A stretch of 64,000 nt of DNA from Ciona savignyi (Eukaryota; Chordata; Ascidiacea; Phlebobranchia; Cionidae). The stretch is from positions 131,941-195,940 of the forward strand of contig CH003356.1 of assembly GCA_000149265.1 (NCBI GenBank), given 5' to 3'. The notes below the pieces were generated by a model. The model searched no databases. It saw nothing but the letters and a program-made list of their open reading frames with translations, and was not told where the DNA came from. Every line of letters starts with the position of its first letter. Positions within the stretch are counted from its first letter, which is position 1. The position numbers were made by a program, and so were the translations under genes. Positions 1-12,873 of the stretch are shown here, piece by piece.

Positions 1-15
1 CCACAACGAACTTAC

Positions 16-3000
16 TTATGCATTCGCCAAAATTTTCGCTCCATGACTGATCGGCCAAACAAACAGTGCTTCCATCTCCAGTGATTTCATAACCAACATT
101 ACATGACAAAGTACATTGTGATTCGAATTTCATGTCATTAGTGCATTGTATACTGCCATGTTGGAGCGCCTGATAGGTTGAAAGCAAGGGTTAACAATGA
201 ATATTTATTACCAACTCGACCTTGTTGTGTTTATAAAAAATAAAATTATCTGCATTATAATATTGTTTTTTTATGTTTCATCATCTTGTATTTTTAACTA
301 AAAATTTGGATAATAAAAATGGTTATTATAAAAATGTCATGCTATCTGTCTTACTTATACTTTCATTTCTGTAGACGAAAATACAAACACAAACTCACCC
401 GGATAATAATTGGATCACCTTGAGAGCACAACTTCCTCTCACATACTGGCTTAAATAGAGCTTCCCAGTTGTAGTTAATCTGGCACCTAGTACGAGATAC
501 GCTGTCCCTTGTAAGTTGGAATCCATCATTGCAATTGTATTCACACATTGAGTCAAAGCGGTTGGCATCGGAACAAATAACAACTCCGTTAGTAACAGAA
601 GTGTATTCCATGGGGCAGAGAATTTCTATTAAGGTTATAATCGGTTAGTATATAATACAGTAGCGGTATTAAATGTGGTATATTTTGCGATTTATAAACC
701 ATAATAAAATGAAATAACATGAAAACAATAAAATCTGAGGTAGTTAAAATGGGATACCTCTACACATTGGGGGCTCCTGTGTGAATGTCCGGTTTGATTG
801 ACAGGTGGATGATGAGGCTCCAATTCTTTCGTATCCTCTACTGCATGTGAATGCACAAGTGGATTGAAACTTATTGTCATCTGTGCATGACATCTCTCCA
901 TTTTGTGGACTCGATAATGCAGGACATCGTACCTCTGTTGGTGCAATCATCCATTGAAACTTGCTTTGAATGTTTTACACAAATGGAAAAATAGTTTTTA
1001 CAACAGATAGACAATAAAATGCTAGATTTTCTCAACTTCAAACTATTTTCATTATTTTAACTTTAATTTTATTTAAACTGTGGCAAAACATACTAGAATC
1101 AAGAATAAACATAGCAATACGTACTAATGCAGTGGCCAATAGTGGGTGACCAATCAGCAGATGCTGTACACTGGGTAGAAGTTGCGCCAACCAATATATA
1201 ACCCACGTTACACATCACTGAACAACTGGATCCATACCATGATGACTCAGTACACTGCACATTGCCATTCAGTTTTGCCTGCAAAAGTTTAACATTTTAA
1301 TTCTGAGTGATGTTTTGCTTACTAGAGTTTGTATTCTTTTACATTGCCACCAAATCTTCATAATATATTACAACTTTAAGCAACAATAAAGCAAGTGTAA
1401 TGCAATGCACATAAAATATTGATGTTTTACCAAAACGTAAGAATAGCAGATATTATTGGGAGAATATAAAAAATAGTTACCCTTGTAATAGCGCCATCAT
1501 GCATAGAGCATTGCTTGCGGTTGCAGAATGGTAATCTTCCACTCCATGTGCGGTCAGCTTGGCAAGTGAGAACTGCAGTGTCCGGGCTATCATCGGGGTT
1601 AGCGGCGGGGACATCGGTCATCTCGTACCCAGGGTTGCACACATATTCGCAACGAGATTCAAACTTGGGACCATCAGAACACTCTGCTTCGCCATTCTCC
1701 AGGTTCGTGTGGCTGGTCGGGCAAACAATTTCTACCGAGACATAAAAATGTGTGAATAAGAGCAAAATTCTACTTTTGGTGATGGTTTTAAATTCACAAT
1801 AAAGGATGACAGTAAATAGTGATGTATTTAAACATAAAGCTAAAAGTAAATGCATACTTTGACAAGTCGGTTTTGGGTTGGAGAAAAGTCGGGTTGCTAA
1901 ACAAGTCGATGTTTCTTCACCAATTAATTCATAGCCATCAGCGCATGCAAACGAGCAAACTGATTCGAATCTGTTATCCTCAGTACAATTGGTATCCCCA
2001 TTAGTTAAATCTTCGAACTCCAAACATCTAATCTCTGTAATTAAAAAAAAATTAGGTTTGAGAATTGAAAATATAGTACCATGTATAAAAAATAGGATAA
2101 AATTAAAACAGGTAAAAGTAGAAAGTAGAAATAATGATAGATAATAACAAATTTCATCAAGTAAGAAGCATTATTACAAACAATACTAGTCAGAGATCAA
2201 AAAATTACTTTGACAGAATCCCAAATTGGAAGACCACTCTTTTGTTGTTCCACACTGAACAGAAACGCTGCCTCGCACGACCTCGTATCCAGTGTTGCAA
2301 TGTAGATGACACGTGGACATGAATAAACTGCTGTCTGTGCAACTCATCTCTCCATTTGAGCGAAACTGGTTGTAAGTTTTTATTACATTATATGTATGTG
2401 CCAACTTAACGTGTTCATGTATAAAAGGTAAAAAAAACTAACAATCAAAGTATGTGTCATGGCAAGAAAAACATGACCAACCTGTCTTAAATCTTCTGCA
2501 CTGGGTTCACATGAGTGTTTGACACAGGATGGTGCACTTACATCCCATGATCCTGTTGCTAGGCAATGACTAACAATGGTATCATAAGTTGCTGGAGCAT
2601 TAGAGTTTGGGTTCAAAGATCGGAGGCGAGCTTTCCTCACTAGAGCCAATGTAGTGCTTCCTTCAAATTCATATCCTGGACTACATGAAGCCGTGCACGC
2701 CGAATCATAATAATTTTCCATGGTGCAAGTCACAATACCGTTTGTTATAGAGGTACGAGATTGTTCACATTCAATTCCTAAAAAGAATATTATATTAATT
2801 AATCTATATGAAGCAACTTACTTTTTATAATACAAAATGTAAAAACATTACAAAATGACATGATGAGGACAACATACTTTGGCAGACAGGGGCCGGTGCA
2901 CTCCAAGATCGATTTGCATGACAAAAAGTTGTTTCGGCACCAATGAGGTCGAAGCCTTCATTGCACTGGTAACTGCAAGTGGAATTATATCTGTTCTCAT

Positions 3001-4176
3001 CACTGCACAAAGCATGGCCATCGGAAGGTTCAGCAGTTGCATGGCATCTTATTTCTGTGCGAATAAATTGAAGTTTAACAGGATCAGAACACAAAACAAA
3101 AACATTGCATTCTATTTTATGTTAGATTATTAATACAAAAAAACATGTAAAATAGTTTTTAAAAAAGATATGATTCTATTAAAGTTGAAAATGATCACAT
3201 ACTTTGGCAATGACCAAGGGAATTGGACCAATCCTGAGAACTCAAACAGCGTGACCGAATCTGTCCAATGAGCTCATATCCTGTGTCACAAGCGATTGTG
3301 CATGTGGAATCAAACAAATCGGTATCAGTACAACTCATCTGACTGTTTGGCCGTTCCTAAAAAATTAAGATTATTTTTATTGAATGTCTCATACTTAAAA
3401 TAGCACTATTTGGGGTTTAATCTTTAACATGTTATAATAAACTTGAATTAGTCTGGTTACATTTAAATTTAAATATTAAGGTGAAAAAATCCTTTCACCA
3501 CATTCCATATCTAAACTTACAAATTTAAGTTTTTCAAAATAAACCAACAAAGTATATTTAATATTGCAAAATATAAAAGAACAACTCAAAACTTACAGCA
3601 ACAAGATCATTCAGAAATGGTGAGCACTGCTTTTTCTCACAAGATGTAGCTGGTATCGACCACGTTCCGTCGCTCAAACAAGAGCTTACAGGGAATAATA
3701 GGAACATGAATGGTAACAAGTCCTCGCCACCAAATGCCATAAAATCGTAACCAGCATTACAAACATAGCGGCAATCCGAGTTATAATAATTTGCATCTGA
3801 GCATGTTGCTATTCCATTTTCTATGCTCGTCAGTTCTTCAGGACATCGAACACCTGGAAGTTGTTAAAATGTAAAATATAAAAAAATTCATCAAAAAGTA
3901 ATAATAATCTCAATAATAAATAACACAAACTAGCACTCAATAATAACACAAACTTTTTATTTTTTTGTCACACAATTTAAATGTGTCATCTTAGCTTACG
4001 TCTACAAGTCGGTACTGAGCTTGTCCACTGTCGTTCAGCTGTGCATGAGGTGTCGGGATTTCCAATCATGTTGAACCCTACATCACATGATGATCTGCAC
4101 ACAGACTGATATACGTTGTCCTCAGTGCATGTAATATTCCCATTAGTTGCAGCTCTTAATACAGGACATTCCACCT
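16..4176 (-). repeat. Four tandem copies of a three-CCP exon cassette
   Basis: The last twelve visible exons form four units of three: a (177 bp, phase 1-1), b (227-296 bp, phase 1-0) and c (154-157 bp, phase 0-1). Unit 1: 4000-4176, 3597-3853, 3203-3356. Unit 2: 2878-3054, 2482-2777, 2209-2365. Unit 3: 1858-2034, 1481-1731, 1125-1278. Unit 4: 758-934, 399-625, 16-169. The period is about 1.0-1.1 kb. In every unit exon b carries a whole CCP plus the start of the next one (a Cys-Ser or Cys-Glu just after the domain), and exon c completes it. Three of the four b exons have an insert before the third cysteine. Confidence 0.85.
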
Positions 4177-7100
4177 CTGAAAGGAAGTAAATTTGAGGTC
4201 AATTTAATAAACTTTAACTATAATGTAAATAGTATCTGCCACTGCCATCTATTTGTATTTCAAGATAGGATAGAATAATTATGTTTATCCCTGTAAACAG
4301 GAATATACAAGGTGCTTTGTTGTAAGGACACAACCGACCAGACTCCTTTTATCTGTCTCTTTAACCAATTCATGTAATCATGCAGACATGTTTATAATTG
4401 AGTTTGCAACTTAATTATACTTAAACCATAAAACTGAATCGGGTTTTAAATTACTCATGGACAACTGAAAAACAACTTACTCATGCATGTTGCAAACAAC
4501 TCATTCCATGTTCCATCATTCCTGCATATAAGTTCGTCACTACCACCCCTGGGTTCGTAACCTGTCTCACATGATGTGACACAAGTGGATCCAATAGATC
4601 GTTCATTTGTGCACCTTAATGTGCTGTGCTCATCAGGTGGAAGTTCGGGGCAGAAAATACCTTTGATTTTAAAATTAAGGTTAAATATATATACATGGCA
4701 CAAAATGATTTTACACACCAACTTAACAATATTAAATAACTAGTATAAAAGTTTAACATACGTCTACAAGTTTTGCCATCTGAGTTGAGCATGTAGTTTT
4801 CCCTGCATGAGCACGTGAAACCACCATGTTCATTGCTGCAGAAATGATCACAGCCTCCATTATCGTTGTCACATTCATTTATGTCTGCAAAGTAAGAACT
4901 TTTTGTTGGCAACAATAAAAACCTTCATGACATGCTGCTGGTTTATATCAATGTTTAACATGTATGATTAGAAAAAAGTAAAATTGATGCATTTGAAAAT
5001 AACTTAACATTGTAAATACAATGTCAGTTCAAATCACCTGCACATAACAACTTCTGAGATATAATCCACTCTCCCCTTGTACCACATTTGCTGCTGTTGC
5101 CTCCAATAATAAGGAAACCAGAACTGGTCAAAAAGAAACAATTTAAAATCACACCTAAAAAGAGCCATCAAGTATATAAGCGTTTTTAAATTACTGATTA
5201 AATTTTAAAACCTGTAACGAAAATAGTATATATACCTGCATCGCAATGGACATTCAAAATCAGTAAAATATCTTTGGACAACTGGGTTGTTTATCGCACT
5301 TTCACCACAGGTAAAGACAAAGTTTCTGGTGGTGACTTCAGTGGGGGCTCGACAAACAACGCCTGCATTCAACAGAACTTAAAATTCAATACACAACTGC
5401 AGAAAAACTTCAGTTGTTGGGTAAAACTATCAACCTTTTACTTTAATAAGACAAATTTTATTTGTCAAACGAATATAAATTTATATTTTACAATATTCCG
5501 GAAGAAAATTATCCTTGTGGAACAAAAATAGCAAAAAAATACTTTCTTACGTGTGCATCTGGGTTTAGGTCGATTCCATACTCCATTCATTCCACATTGG
5601 AAGCTAGCTGGTCCTGATGTCTCATACCCTCTATCACATGTTACTGTGCAATTGGAACCAGAGAATTGGGAATCGCTACATGACAGTGAGCCAAACTGCA
5701 CGGATGATAACCGAGGACATTGCCGACCTGTGAAAAAATGATGTCAGTAAATAAAATGTCTAGAATTAAACTTTATTCCGCTATATCAATGCAGACAAAA
5801 AAGTTCTTTGTCCAAATTAACTATTTATACACCAATCATGAATAGTAGTTTAAATCTACTTTGGTTATGAAATTTACAAAAGATTTATTGGAACCATATT
5901 ACTTACGGACACAGTACGTTCTTCCAGCAGACCATCTTCCAAGTGCCATGCCAAAGTATCCTCTTCTACAAGTTCTACTTCTTCTACCAGCAAGGAAGTA
6001 GCCAGGCTGACATGAGAAACTACAAACACTTCCAACCTCTCGATAATCAGATTTACTGCACCTTCTCACCATCCCAGGATCGACTGTAAATGCTGTGCAC
6101 CTGGATTCTGAAAAACATGAACATTATTTATTTACCGATGTTATTTTTTGTATGTTTTTCTTCTACTGCTTGTTGATGAACTATGTATACATAAAAAAAA
6201 AGTCAACAAATCTTAAACATTTTTAAAATGACGATTGTTTTAAATTAACATACTTTCGCATTCTGATACTGCAGGACTCCATCTTCCCATGTATTCATCA
6301 TAGGGACCTGCCCTACTTTTTGCTTGACAAGTAATCTGTTGGAAAAAATATCGCATTGTATCCATCAGTATAACATTTGTTCTATTACTTAACCCAGAAC
6401 GAAATATGTATTCAACTTACCCTTCTGCTAGTAGAACTCCCTCTTCCATAACCGCGGTTACAAGAAAGTGAGCAAACCGAACCCACATTTCTGGCATTAT
6501 TGCACGAATAAGAACCTTTAGTCGAATGCAGGATTGGCGGACAACTGACACCTGCAAATGCAACATGATTGAAATGTAATTAGCTATTGAATGAAACCAA
6601 ATAAACAAGTTATATTAAGCCTGCATAGAATAACAAATGCACTTTCGTCAATTCGTGGTATAGCGGGCATATCTCGATCAGGGGATTTAACCGATAATGT
6701 ATTTGCTTACGTTCACATATGGGTGCGCTGTGGCTCCACCGAGCGGATGCCAAGCACGAAACGACTCGAGAACCGCGTAACACGTAGCCAGCTCTGCATG
6801 AGAATGTACAGTTCGATCCGAAGAAAGAGTTGTCCGAGCACTGCCGCCATCCAAACGCCGGTTGTCCCATGTCAGGTCGACAAATTAGTTCTGTTCGTTT
6901 TTTAGTTAAGTTTAGTTAATTTTGGTTCATTAAAACACTATGTAAAAGAACGCCCTAAAATAAAACATAAGGAAAACGTATAAAAGAACAAACCTGTAGA
7001 ATAATATCAATAAATATATGTATACAGTAGTCTTTTAAAACTCGCAGTTTGGTATTAGTTTATTCGTGACTTTCTTATAAATAGAGAAAACCAAATGCGA

Positions 7101-10100
7101 ATAAGTATCAACATGATATGATAACTTATTATATTTTTCTACGTTGATATACTTACTAGTGCAAGAAGGACCGGTGTTGCTCCAGCGGTTGTTCAAACAT
7201 ACACTCGAAGAAGAACCGCGCATTTCATAGCCAGGTCTGCAAGAAAATAGACACCTGGCTCCCGCTTCTGGACGTGTAAAGTCCTCGCATTCCATTAGAA
7301 CTGAGCTTCGAATACGAGGTCTGGCTTGACATCCACGTCCTTATTAATTAACACACGATTAATTGCGAATTTATCCTACTTTTAAGGTTAAAACCATTAA
7401 ATTATTAACGTATAAATTCTAACAATCAATATTTTATCAGTTGTAATTTAATACATACTTTCGCATATAGGAACAATGCGATTCCATCTTCCTGTGCTGC
7501 TGCACGTGATCTCATTATGACCAACCAGAGATAATTGTTCAGAGCACGACAGCTCGCAAGTTGAACCAACGTTCCTTGAGTTATCACAGTTCATGACAAG
7601 GTTAGGCACCGGAGGTATAAGTGGGCACATAATAGCTGGAAAATAAGAAAAATAGATAACATCACATCACCATAAATCTTGGTTTTAAGTGTGCACTGGA
7701 AACATTGTAGTCCAAGAAACAATACACAACTAAATTTCAGTCCCTAAATGTTAATATTAAAACCAACGATTATGCTGGTATTTCCGGAATATACACAATG
7801 ACGTGCGTTGGCTTGGCACCTGCCTCCTGCATGCGTCAGAACAAGTTCATTTTCTGAATGCCGTGTGCTTTGCACGCTAATATGTTTTTAACTTCTATAT
7901 GCCTAAATATAACCAGCCTAATCACGACATGCTGGTACCTATTCACGTTATATAAAATAGTTCAAACAAAATTATGCAATAAGATGTTGCATTAGATGAA
8001 ACTACCTGTACACACAGCAGCAGTTCCGCTCCAGTATCCGGTGGTAGCACATGTTCGCCGACTGCTGCCACGGGATAAAGTGTATCCGCTGTTGTAAAGT
8101 AAAATTGCTTAGTTTCGCCTTTATCATAATATTAAAAGATTTGGTGGAAAAATGTAAAAATGTACCTTCGACAGGAGAAAGCACAAACGGAATTCAGTCG
8201 GTTAGCGCTAAGACATGTCAATCTTCCGTTAGCTGGGGCTCGAAGGGTAGGACACTCATATGGTGTAGTACGAGTGGTTCCCACAGAGTCTTTCACTGTA
8301 AAAATATTAGTAATATTATTTTCTGCGTACTTCAAGGAAGGCTAAGGTTAAACCTTGTGGTAAGACGCATCTCGGAGGTGTCAAAACGCTCCATGTTCGA
8401 TCAGTCCGACATCTAGACGTTGTTGTACCAACAGCTCTGGCGTTGGCTCCTCTGCATCCCCATGTACAAACCGAACCAACTCTGTTGCCGTTCGTACATC
8501 TTAACGTTGCCGTTCTTGGTTGCCGTAGGTTAGGGAAACATTCTGTAAAAATTACCCAGGTTGGTGATCTAGTTATGCCTTGGGCAAGCAACGGTAGTGG
8601 CATTGACGTCATATTTACTGGTGACGCATTTTTAGAACTTTTATGACGACAGACCACCGTACAACATTTTGGCAGCTATTACAACAAAAGTAAATAAATA
8701 TAGTCAACTAGTCGATATAAATAACCTTCCAAAAATGAAAGTGCGAAAACCAGTGGAAAACGTTTAATTGCATGCCCAAAAACAAATGAATAACGTCAAG
8801 GCAGTCCCGACGTTTTGGCAAAGATGACAGTAAACAAGTCTTAAAACAGAAGTTAGTGATCACGAAGAAAAGTAAAGGTAAAATCAAGGTGATTGATTTA
8901 GGTTTATGAGAAAGTTTAACGTTTGAAATACTTTGTTTCGGGCATCAGAATGAAAAGCATAAATTGAACTCCGCTCATATATTTAACTACTATGTTTATT
9001 ACATAAGTGCTAGTAATAATAATGTGACATGACTTAAATTCACTTTAAATAATGTATTTCCCGTGTTGGTGCTTTGCAGTTATTCTTTAAGGTAATAATT
9101 GAGTTGTTTCCACTTACGGTCGCTGCAGGGCAAATCGGCGGCATTGCAGAGGTCACTCTTGCACATGCATTGGCAGACAGCGTCCTTCCTAAAAAAACAT
9201 AAACACCGCATTAGTAAAAATCCAAAATGCCATATGATAACTTTCTCCATTTTAAAAATGGCACGACATGCATTTAGGCCAGCAGCCAACCGAGGATTAA
9301 GGATAAATCGATCAACATGGTTAATCGATTCAGAATAATAGTGTTTGTTATTGGCTAAATAAAGCTATGGTAAAATACATATATATTATAATTTGTCATT
9401 AGTAAATATTAAAATTGGCTATAAATAGAAACACAACTACCTATACACACAGAATTATTACATAAATTTTTGGACGCTTCGTCACTGATTTTTTCAAATG
9501 AATTAAAATGGGCACAAATAGACCACGCCAAGAAAATAATATAAACTCACGCGTGAACCCCGCGACATGACGCAGTAATATCAACATTTCCTCTCATCTT
9601 TCGCGCGAGTGCAGGAATAAATTGGGCGCACCGTTTCGTAAAAGTCGCGATTCCGTTCTGATATCTTACCTCGTTCAAACAACTGTCCTGAAAATGCAAA
9701 AAGGTGGTAACGTTGCAGGTATTTGTACTGGGAAGTCATCGTCCCCTTGATTTTGCATGAACATCGTTTATGAATGGAACCTCAAACAAAACCTAAAAAG
9801 CGCAATTTGTTAACAGCCAGGCTAAAATAATTGTTTTTACTGGAGAATGAAAAAACGCGGAAGTGTTATCACCACGACAATCGAACAGACATTCTGAAAA
9901 CGCAAGGGGTGTCATCACAGGGCTAATTGTTAGATTACCTCGCGCCAACCGTTGAGTTACCGGAACTGTTGTAGCGTGTTGTACATGAGACGTTTCTTCA
10001 GTTTTAGTAGTAACGTTAAAAGTAATTAGTAGGTATTATAGAACAATGACAGCTCGTTAATCCAAGTTAAAATTCTCAAACAACAAGCTAATCTGTCCTT

Positions 10101-12873
10101 GGTTGACGATCCTAAATATTATCGCTCGTGAAGTTAAAACAATAAAGTGTTTTACAGCCAGCGCAAATCAATGGTAATAAAATACCGACTGCCGATGGTT
10201 TATAATAGGACATCGAGCAATATAGAGAGGCGGGTGTCATACTAGTTTTGCTGAAAAAGCAATCATGGTGTCAAAATTAGTTAGAATTAATATCGCCCTA
10301 ATTGTGTGTTAATTTGCAACTATTTATGGCGTCATTCTTTCCATCCAATTGTGATGTCTTTAAATTCAATAAAGCAATATTGCAGTGACGTGATAATAAA
10401 GTTTAAGTAGGTATTCGTCTTAATGGCGGGCTGTATATTGGCACGCTTTGTAATTTCAGAAGGGCTTTTTAGAATCGAGATAGCAATAAAAGCTTTCAAT
10501 GTGGGCTACAATTTTACCTAAAATCAATCAATTTGTGGATTCGCGAGTAGGCGTCATGAGGTTTGGAATGGCTATTACCAGGATGGCATGTTAATTTGTC
10601 AACTCGTGCTATACCTAATATCAGCTTCTGTCCTATAATTTGCGGCACTTCTTACAACTTCTAAACTTTAAAGCGACAAATATTTCCAAAATTCAAATCT
10701 GTCACGACTATATACGTAGTCTATAATAGCACATATATACGTATCCAATATAAACATATTGTGCAACTAAGCAAAAATCATTTAATTGATATTGCTTTAG
10801 AACATCTTTTCTTTTATTCAGGCAAAACGTGTAACATATTTTTACCGTTCCAGCTGGACACTCCCTTTATGGAGGTCCTGGCGTTACATTCTGTGTTTGA
10901 AGCTCGACCATTGCACGTATAACATCGCAGAGCAGTTCTCGCAATCGTTTCTGTTTTCGAACCGACAGGTCTCCTTCGCGAATTGAAGCCTTGAACTTGA
11001 ATAAGATATTCTCTCTAGTAAATTGGTATACGTGTTAAAAATAGTCGCCTTTTCTACTTAACTTGTTGCTATTGTTTTTGTCTATTCGTTGAATAATGGT
11101 CATTGACATTCCAATTGTACAAACTCTTTCCAGTCATCATTTATGTTGACAACTATTTGTAGAATACATAAGCATGTTTGTTTGAGAACTTTGAATACGT
11201 GAATATTATTTTGTTCACAACTCCAGGCAATATTTTAGAATAAAAACGAATAATTCCAACTTCTGACCCCCTTATTTTCCTATAAGACATCAAACCATAT
11301 GGAACCACTTAAACGCAATTAGTTACGTAACGTCTCATTCACAACTTGCGGTAAGACGATACGTGAATCAAATCATACATTTATTTATACACATATTTGT
11401 AATTTGATCAATTACTTTTTAGTGTAATACACTATAGTCGCGCCTTTGCACAAGAAATGACATTCCATTCACAGAAAGGAAGGTGAACCAATCCAACCGA
11501 TTAAAACCGATATCAATGCATGATCTATGTTCAAAGATAAGCTGAAGGAAAATGTTAAGCCGATATGTTTAAGCTAATTCGCCGCCGTTAATAAGCTATT
11601 GGGTTTGCTGAAGTGGCGGTTATGATTTATTAAATTGCGATTCTGCCAGCGCAGCATTTATTCACAACATTTACCCAGATTTTAATTCGATCAGAACTGA
11701 AGTGAATTTGGCATTAAACTTGCATCTAATTATTCCTGGTCGATATCTAAACACAAATATACTCACAAAAATAACTAAGCCGTTTGCCGAACGGGATTTA
11801 ACTCACCCCGGGATCTAGGTTTTGCAATACAGCTTGTCTTTGATGGATTCCAACGACTTTTTCGTTCGTTGACACAGTCTGCTCGAATGAACCGTCGATC
11901 CACTCCTTAGCAGATACCCTGGCAACAAAAACAGAGAGATTTATATGTTTGTTGCGAAATGTTTTGACAGAGGAAAATTGTCGTGATTTTTTCGTAAATT
12001 TGGCCTTCTAATACCAAAATGTAAATTCGGAGTTAAAATCGGTTTTGTTAATGCACGTCAAAACAAACCGAAACGAGCAAATGCCACTTGTTTGCAAATT
12101 GCCGTATAACCCGGAGGCATGACCGGTACTGAAGCAAAGAAACCCGCTTGAATATACCTAAATACCTGTGGTATTCAATCAAAACATGATCAGCCATGAC
12201 CTAGGTGTGATCTGTTTATGGAATTTGGCCGTGGCGTATACGAGGTCTATGACGTAGTTGATGACGTAAAAGTGAAAAATAATCAATCAAAATGCAGAGC
12301 TTTATAACGGTCGGCGTAAATCTAATCCTAACATAAAAATAGCACAGACTGTCCGCACATTCAAGATTATGTAGATATAAAACTTAATGAAAACCCGCTT
12401 GCTAAATATGGTAAGACGAAATAGAAAACGTCGGGCCTAGGGCAATTCGTTGCTCGCACCCGTACGAAACAGCGAATTAGCACATTTATATAATATAGAA
12501 TTAACACATTTTGCGCCAACCTCAAATCAGGATGTTATTCGATTTTATGATCGTCCACCGTTTCACTTTTTTGTGACAATTTAGCCAATAATTAATATTA
12601 TTTGGTTTAAAAATACAAGTGGTCATGTCTTAGAAATGATTTATCATTGACACTTTCTGTACAATTTCCGCCATGTTTTTACCTGTACTGCACTGCCCTT
12701 TGAACATATCTGAACCCGACTTGAATGGTTTTTGCTGAAGCATCTTGAATGTTGATGGAGGCCGAACTCCGTCTGCTTCTGCGATGCGACGTCCTCCTGT
12801 AGCCCAGAGACGGAGTGGCTAACGATGATATTAAAACCACCGCACACAATGTCATAAAAGACCTCAGCTTCAT
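16..12873 (-). CDS. Large secreted multi-CCP (sushi) protein with Ly6-like and EGF modules, 3'-incomplete
   Basis: Thirty coding exons are visible, adding up to 1,639 codons plus one base, so the gene continues beyond position 1. Exon coordinates: 12683-12873, 11807-11918, 9551-9687, 9118-9188, 8354-8542, 8166-8295, about 8006-8089, 7459-7635, 7157-7339, 6711-6890, 6421-6551, 6254-6335, 5907-6107, 5551-5727, 5236-5362, 5038-5123, 4762-4884, 4481-4660, 4000-4176, 3597-3853, 3203-3356, 2878-3054, 2482-2777, 2209-2365, 1858-2034, 1481-1731, 1125-1278, 758-934, 399-625, 16-169. All have GT-AG borders and compatible phases. Domain order is signal peptide, basic linker, Ly6-like module, CCP1-9, EGF, CCP10, CCP11-22. 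CCP modules have four cysteines and a late Trp and usually mediate extracellular protein binding (complement regulators, selectins, SVEP1/polydom). The exact orthologue is not clear. A membrane anchor, if any, lies outside the window. Confidence 0.85.
4258..4345 (-). mobile_element. SINE fragment in a CCP-gene intron
   Basis: The stretch has the reverse-complemented TATCC tail and a segment matching the region around 'gtgtccttgggcaaggcac' of the fuller SINE copy at 50807-51066, with the middle missing. It lies in the intron between CCP10 and CCP11. Confidence 0.55.
4481..8542 (-). other. CCP1-CCP10 exon block with one EGF exon
   Basis: CCP1 is 8354-8542, CCP2 8006-8295 (two exons), CCP3 7459-7635, CCP4 7157-7339, CCP5 6711-6890, CCP6 6254-6551 (two exons), CCP7 5907-6107, CCP8 5551-5727, CCP9 5038-5362 (two exons, divergent), EGF 4762-4884 and CCP10 4481-4660. 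Single-exon domains are about 177-200 bp and symmetrical (phase 1-1). The split ones (CCP2, CCP6, CCP9) carry an intron just before the third cysteine region. Each module shows Cys...Cys...Gly-Tyr...Cys...Trp...Cys. This block has no regular super-repeat, unlike the cassette array that follows it. Confidence 0.8.
4762..4884 (-). other. Calcium-binding EGF-like domain exon
   Basis: A 123-bp phase 1-1 exon encodes one EGF module beginning DINEC, the calcium-binding signature. It has six cysteines and the C-x-N-x4-F-x-C-x-C consensus associated with Asn/Asp beta-hydroxylation (seen as CSNEHGGFTCSC). It is the only EGF domain seen and separates CCP9 from CCP10. Calcium binding by such modules normally rigidifies the link to the neighbouring domain. 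Confidence 0.85.
9118..9687 (-). other. Ly6/uPAR-like cysteine module (two exons)
   Basis: Exons 9551-9687 and 9118-9188 encode about 69 residues with a cysteine pattern that ends in CQCMCKSDLCN. This resembles the closing Cys-rich loop and invariant Cys-Asn of three-finger Ly6/uPAR domains. The donor after the last exon (GTAAGT at 9112-9117) and the phase-1 junction into CCP1 at 8542 tie this module to the sushi array. Only about the last two thirds of a typical Ly6 pattern is present, so the call is tentative. A structure prediction could decide between Ly6 and another small disulfide fold. Confidence 0.45.
9903..9997 (-). mobile_element. SINE fragment in a CCP-gene intron
   Basis: The sequence 'acctcgcgcc...gttgagttaccgga' and its flanks match, with divergence, the central part of the minus-strand SINE copy at 59238-59515. 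It lies in the intron between exons 2 and 3 of the CCP gene. Confidence 0.55.
11807..12873 (-). other. Signal peptide and basic N-terminal exons of the CCP gene
   Basis: Exon 1 (12683-12873) starts at the ATG complementary to 12871-12873. It encodes a classic secretion signal: MKLRSF, a hydrophobic core (LCAVVLISSLA), then a probable cleavage after SLG. An Arg/Ser/His-rich stretch (YRRTSHRRSRRS) follows, which could be a furin-type site or a polyanion-binding patch. Exon 2 (11807-11918) joins in phase 2, adds about 37 residues without cysteines and ends in phase 0. I assigned these exons to the CCP gene because the phases of exons 1 to 5 fit without a break and no other start codon with a signal peptide is seen. 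Confidence 0.7.
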
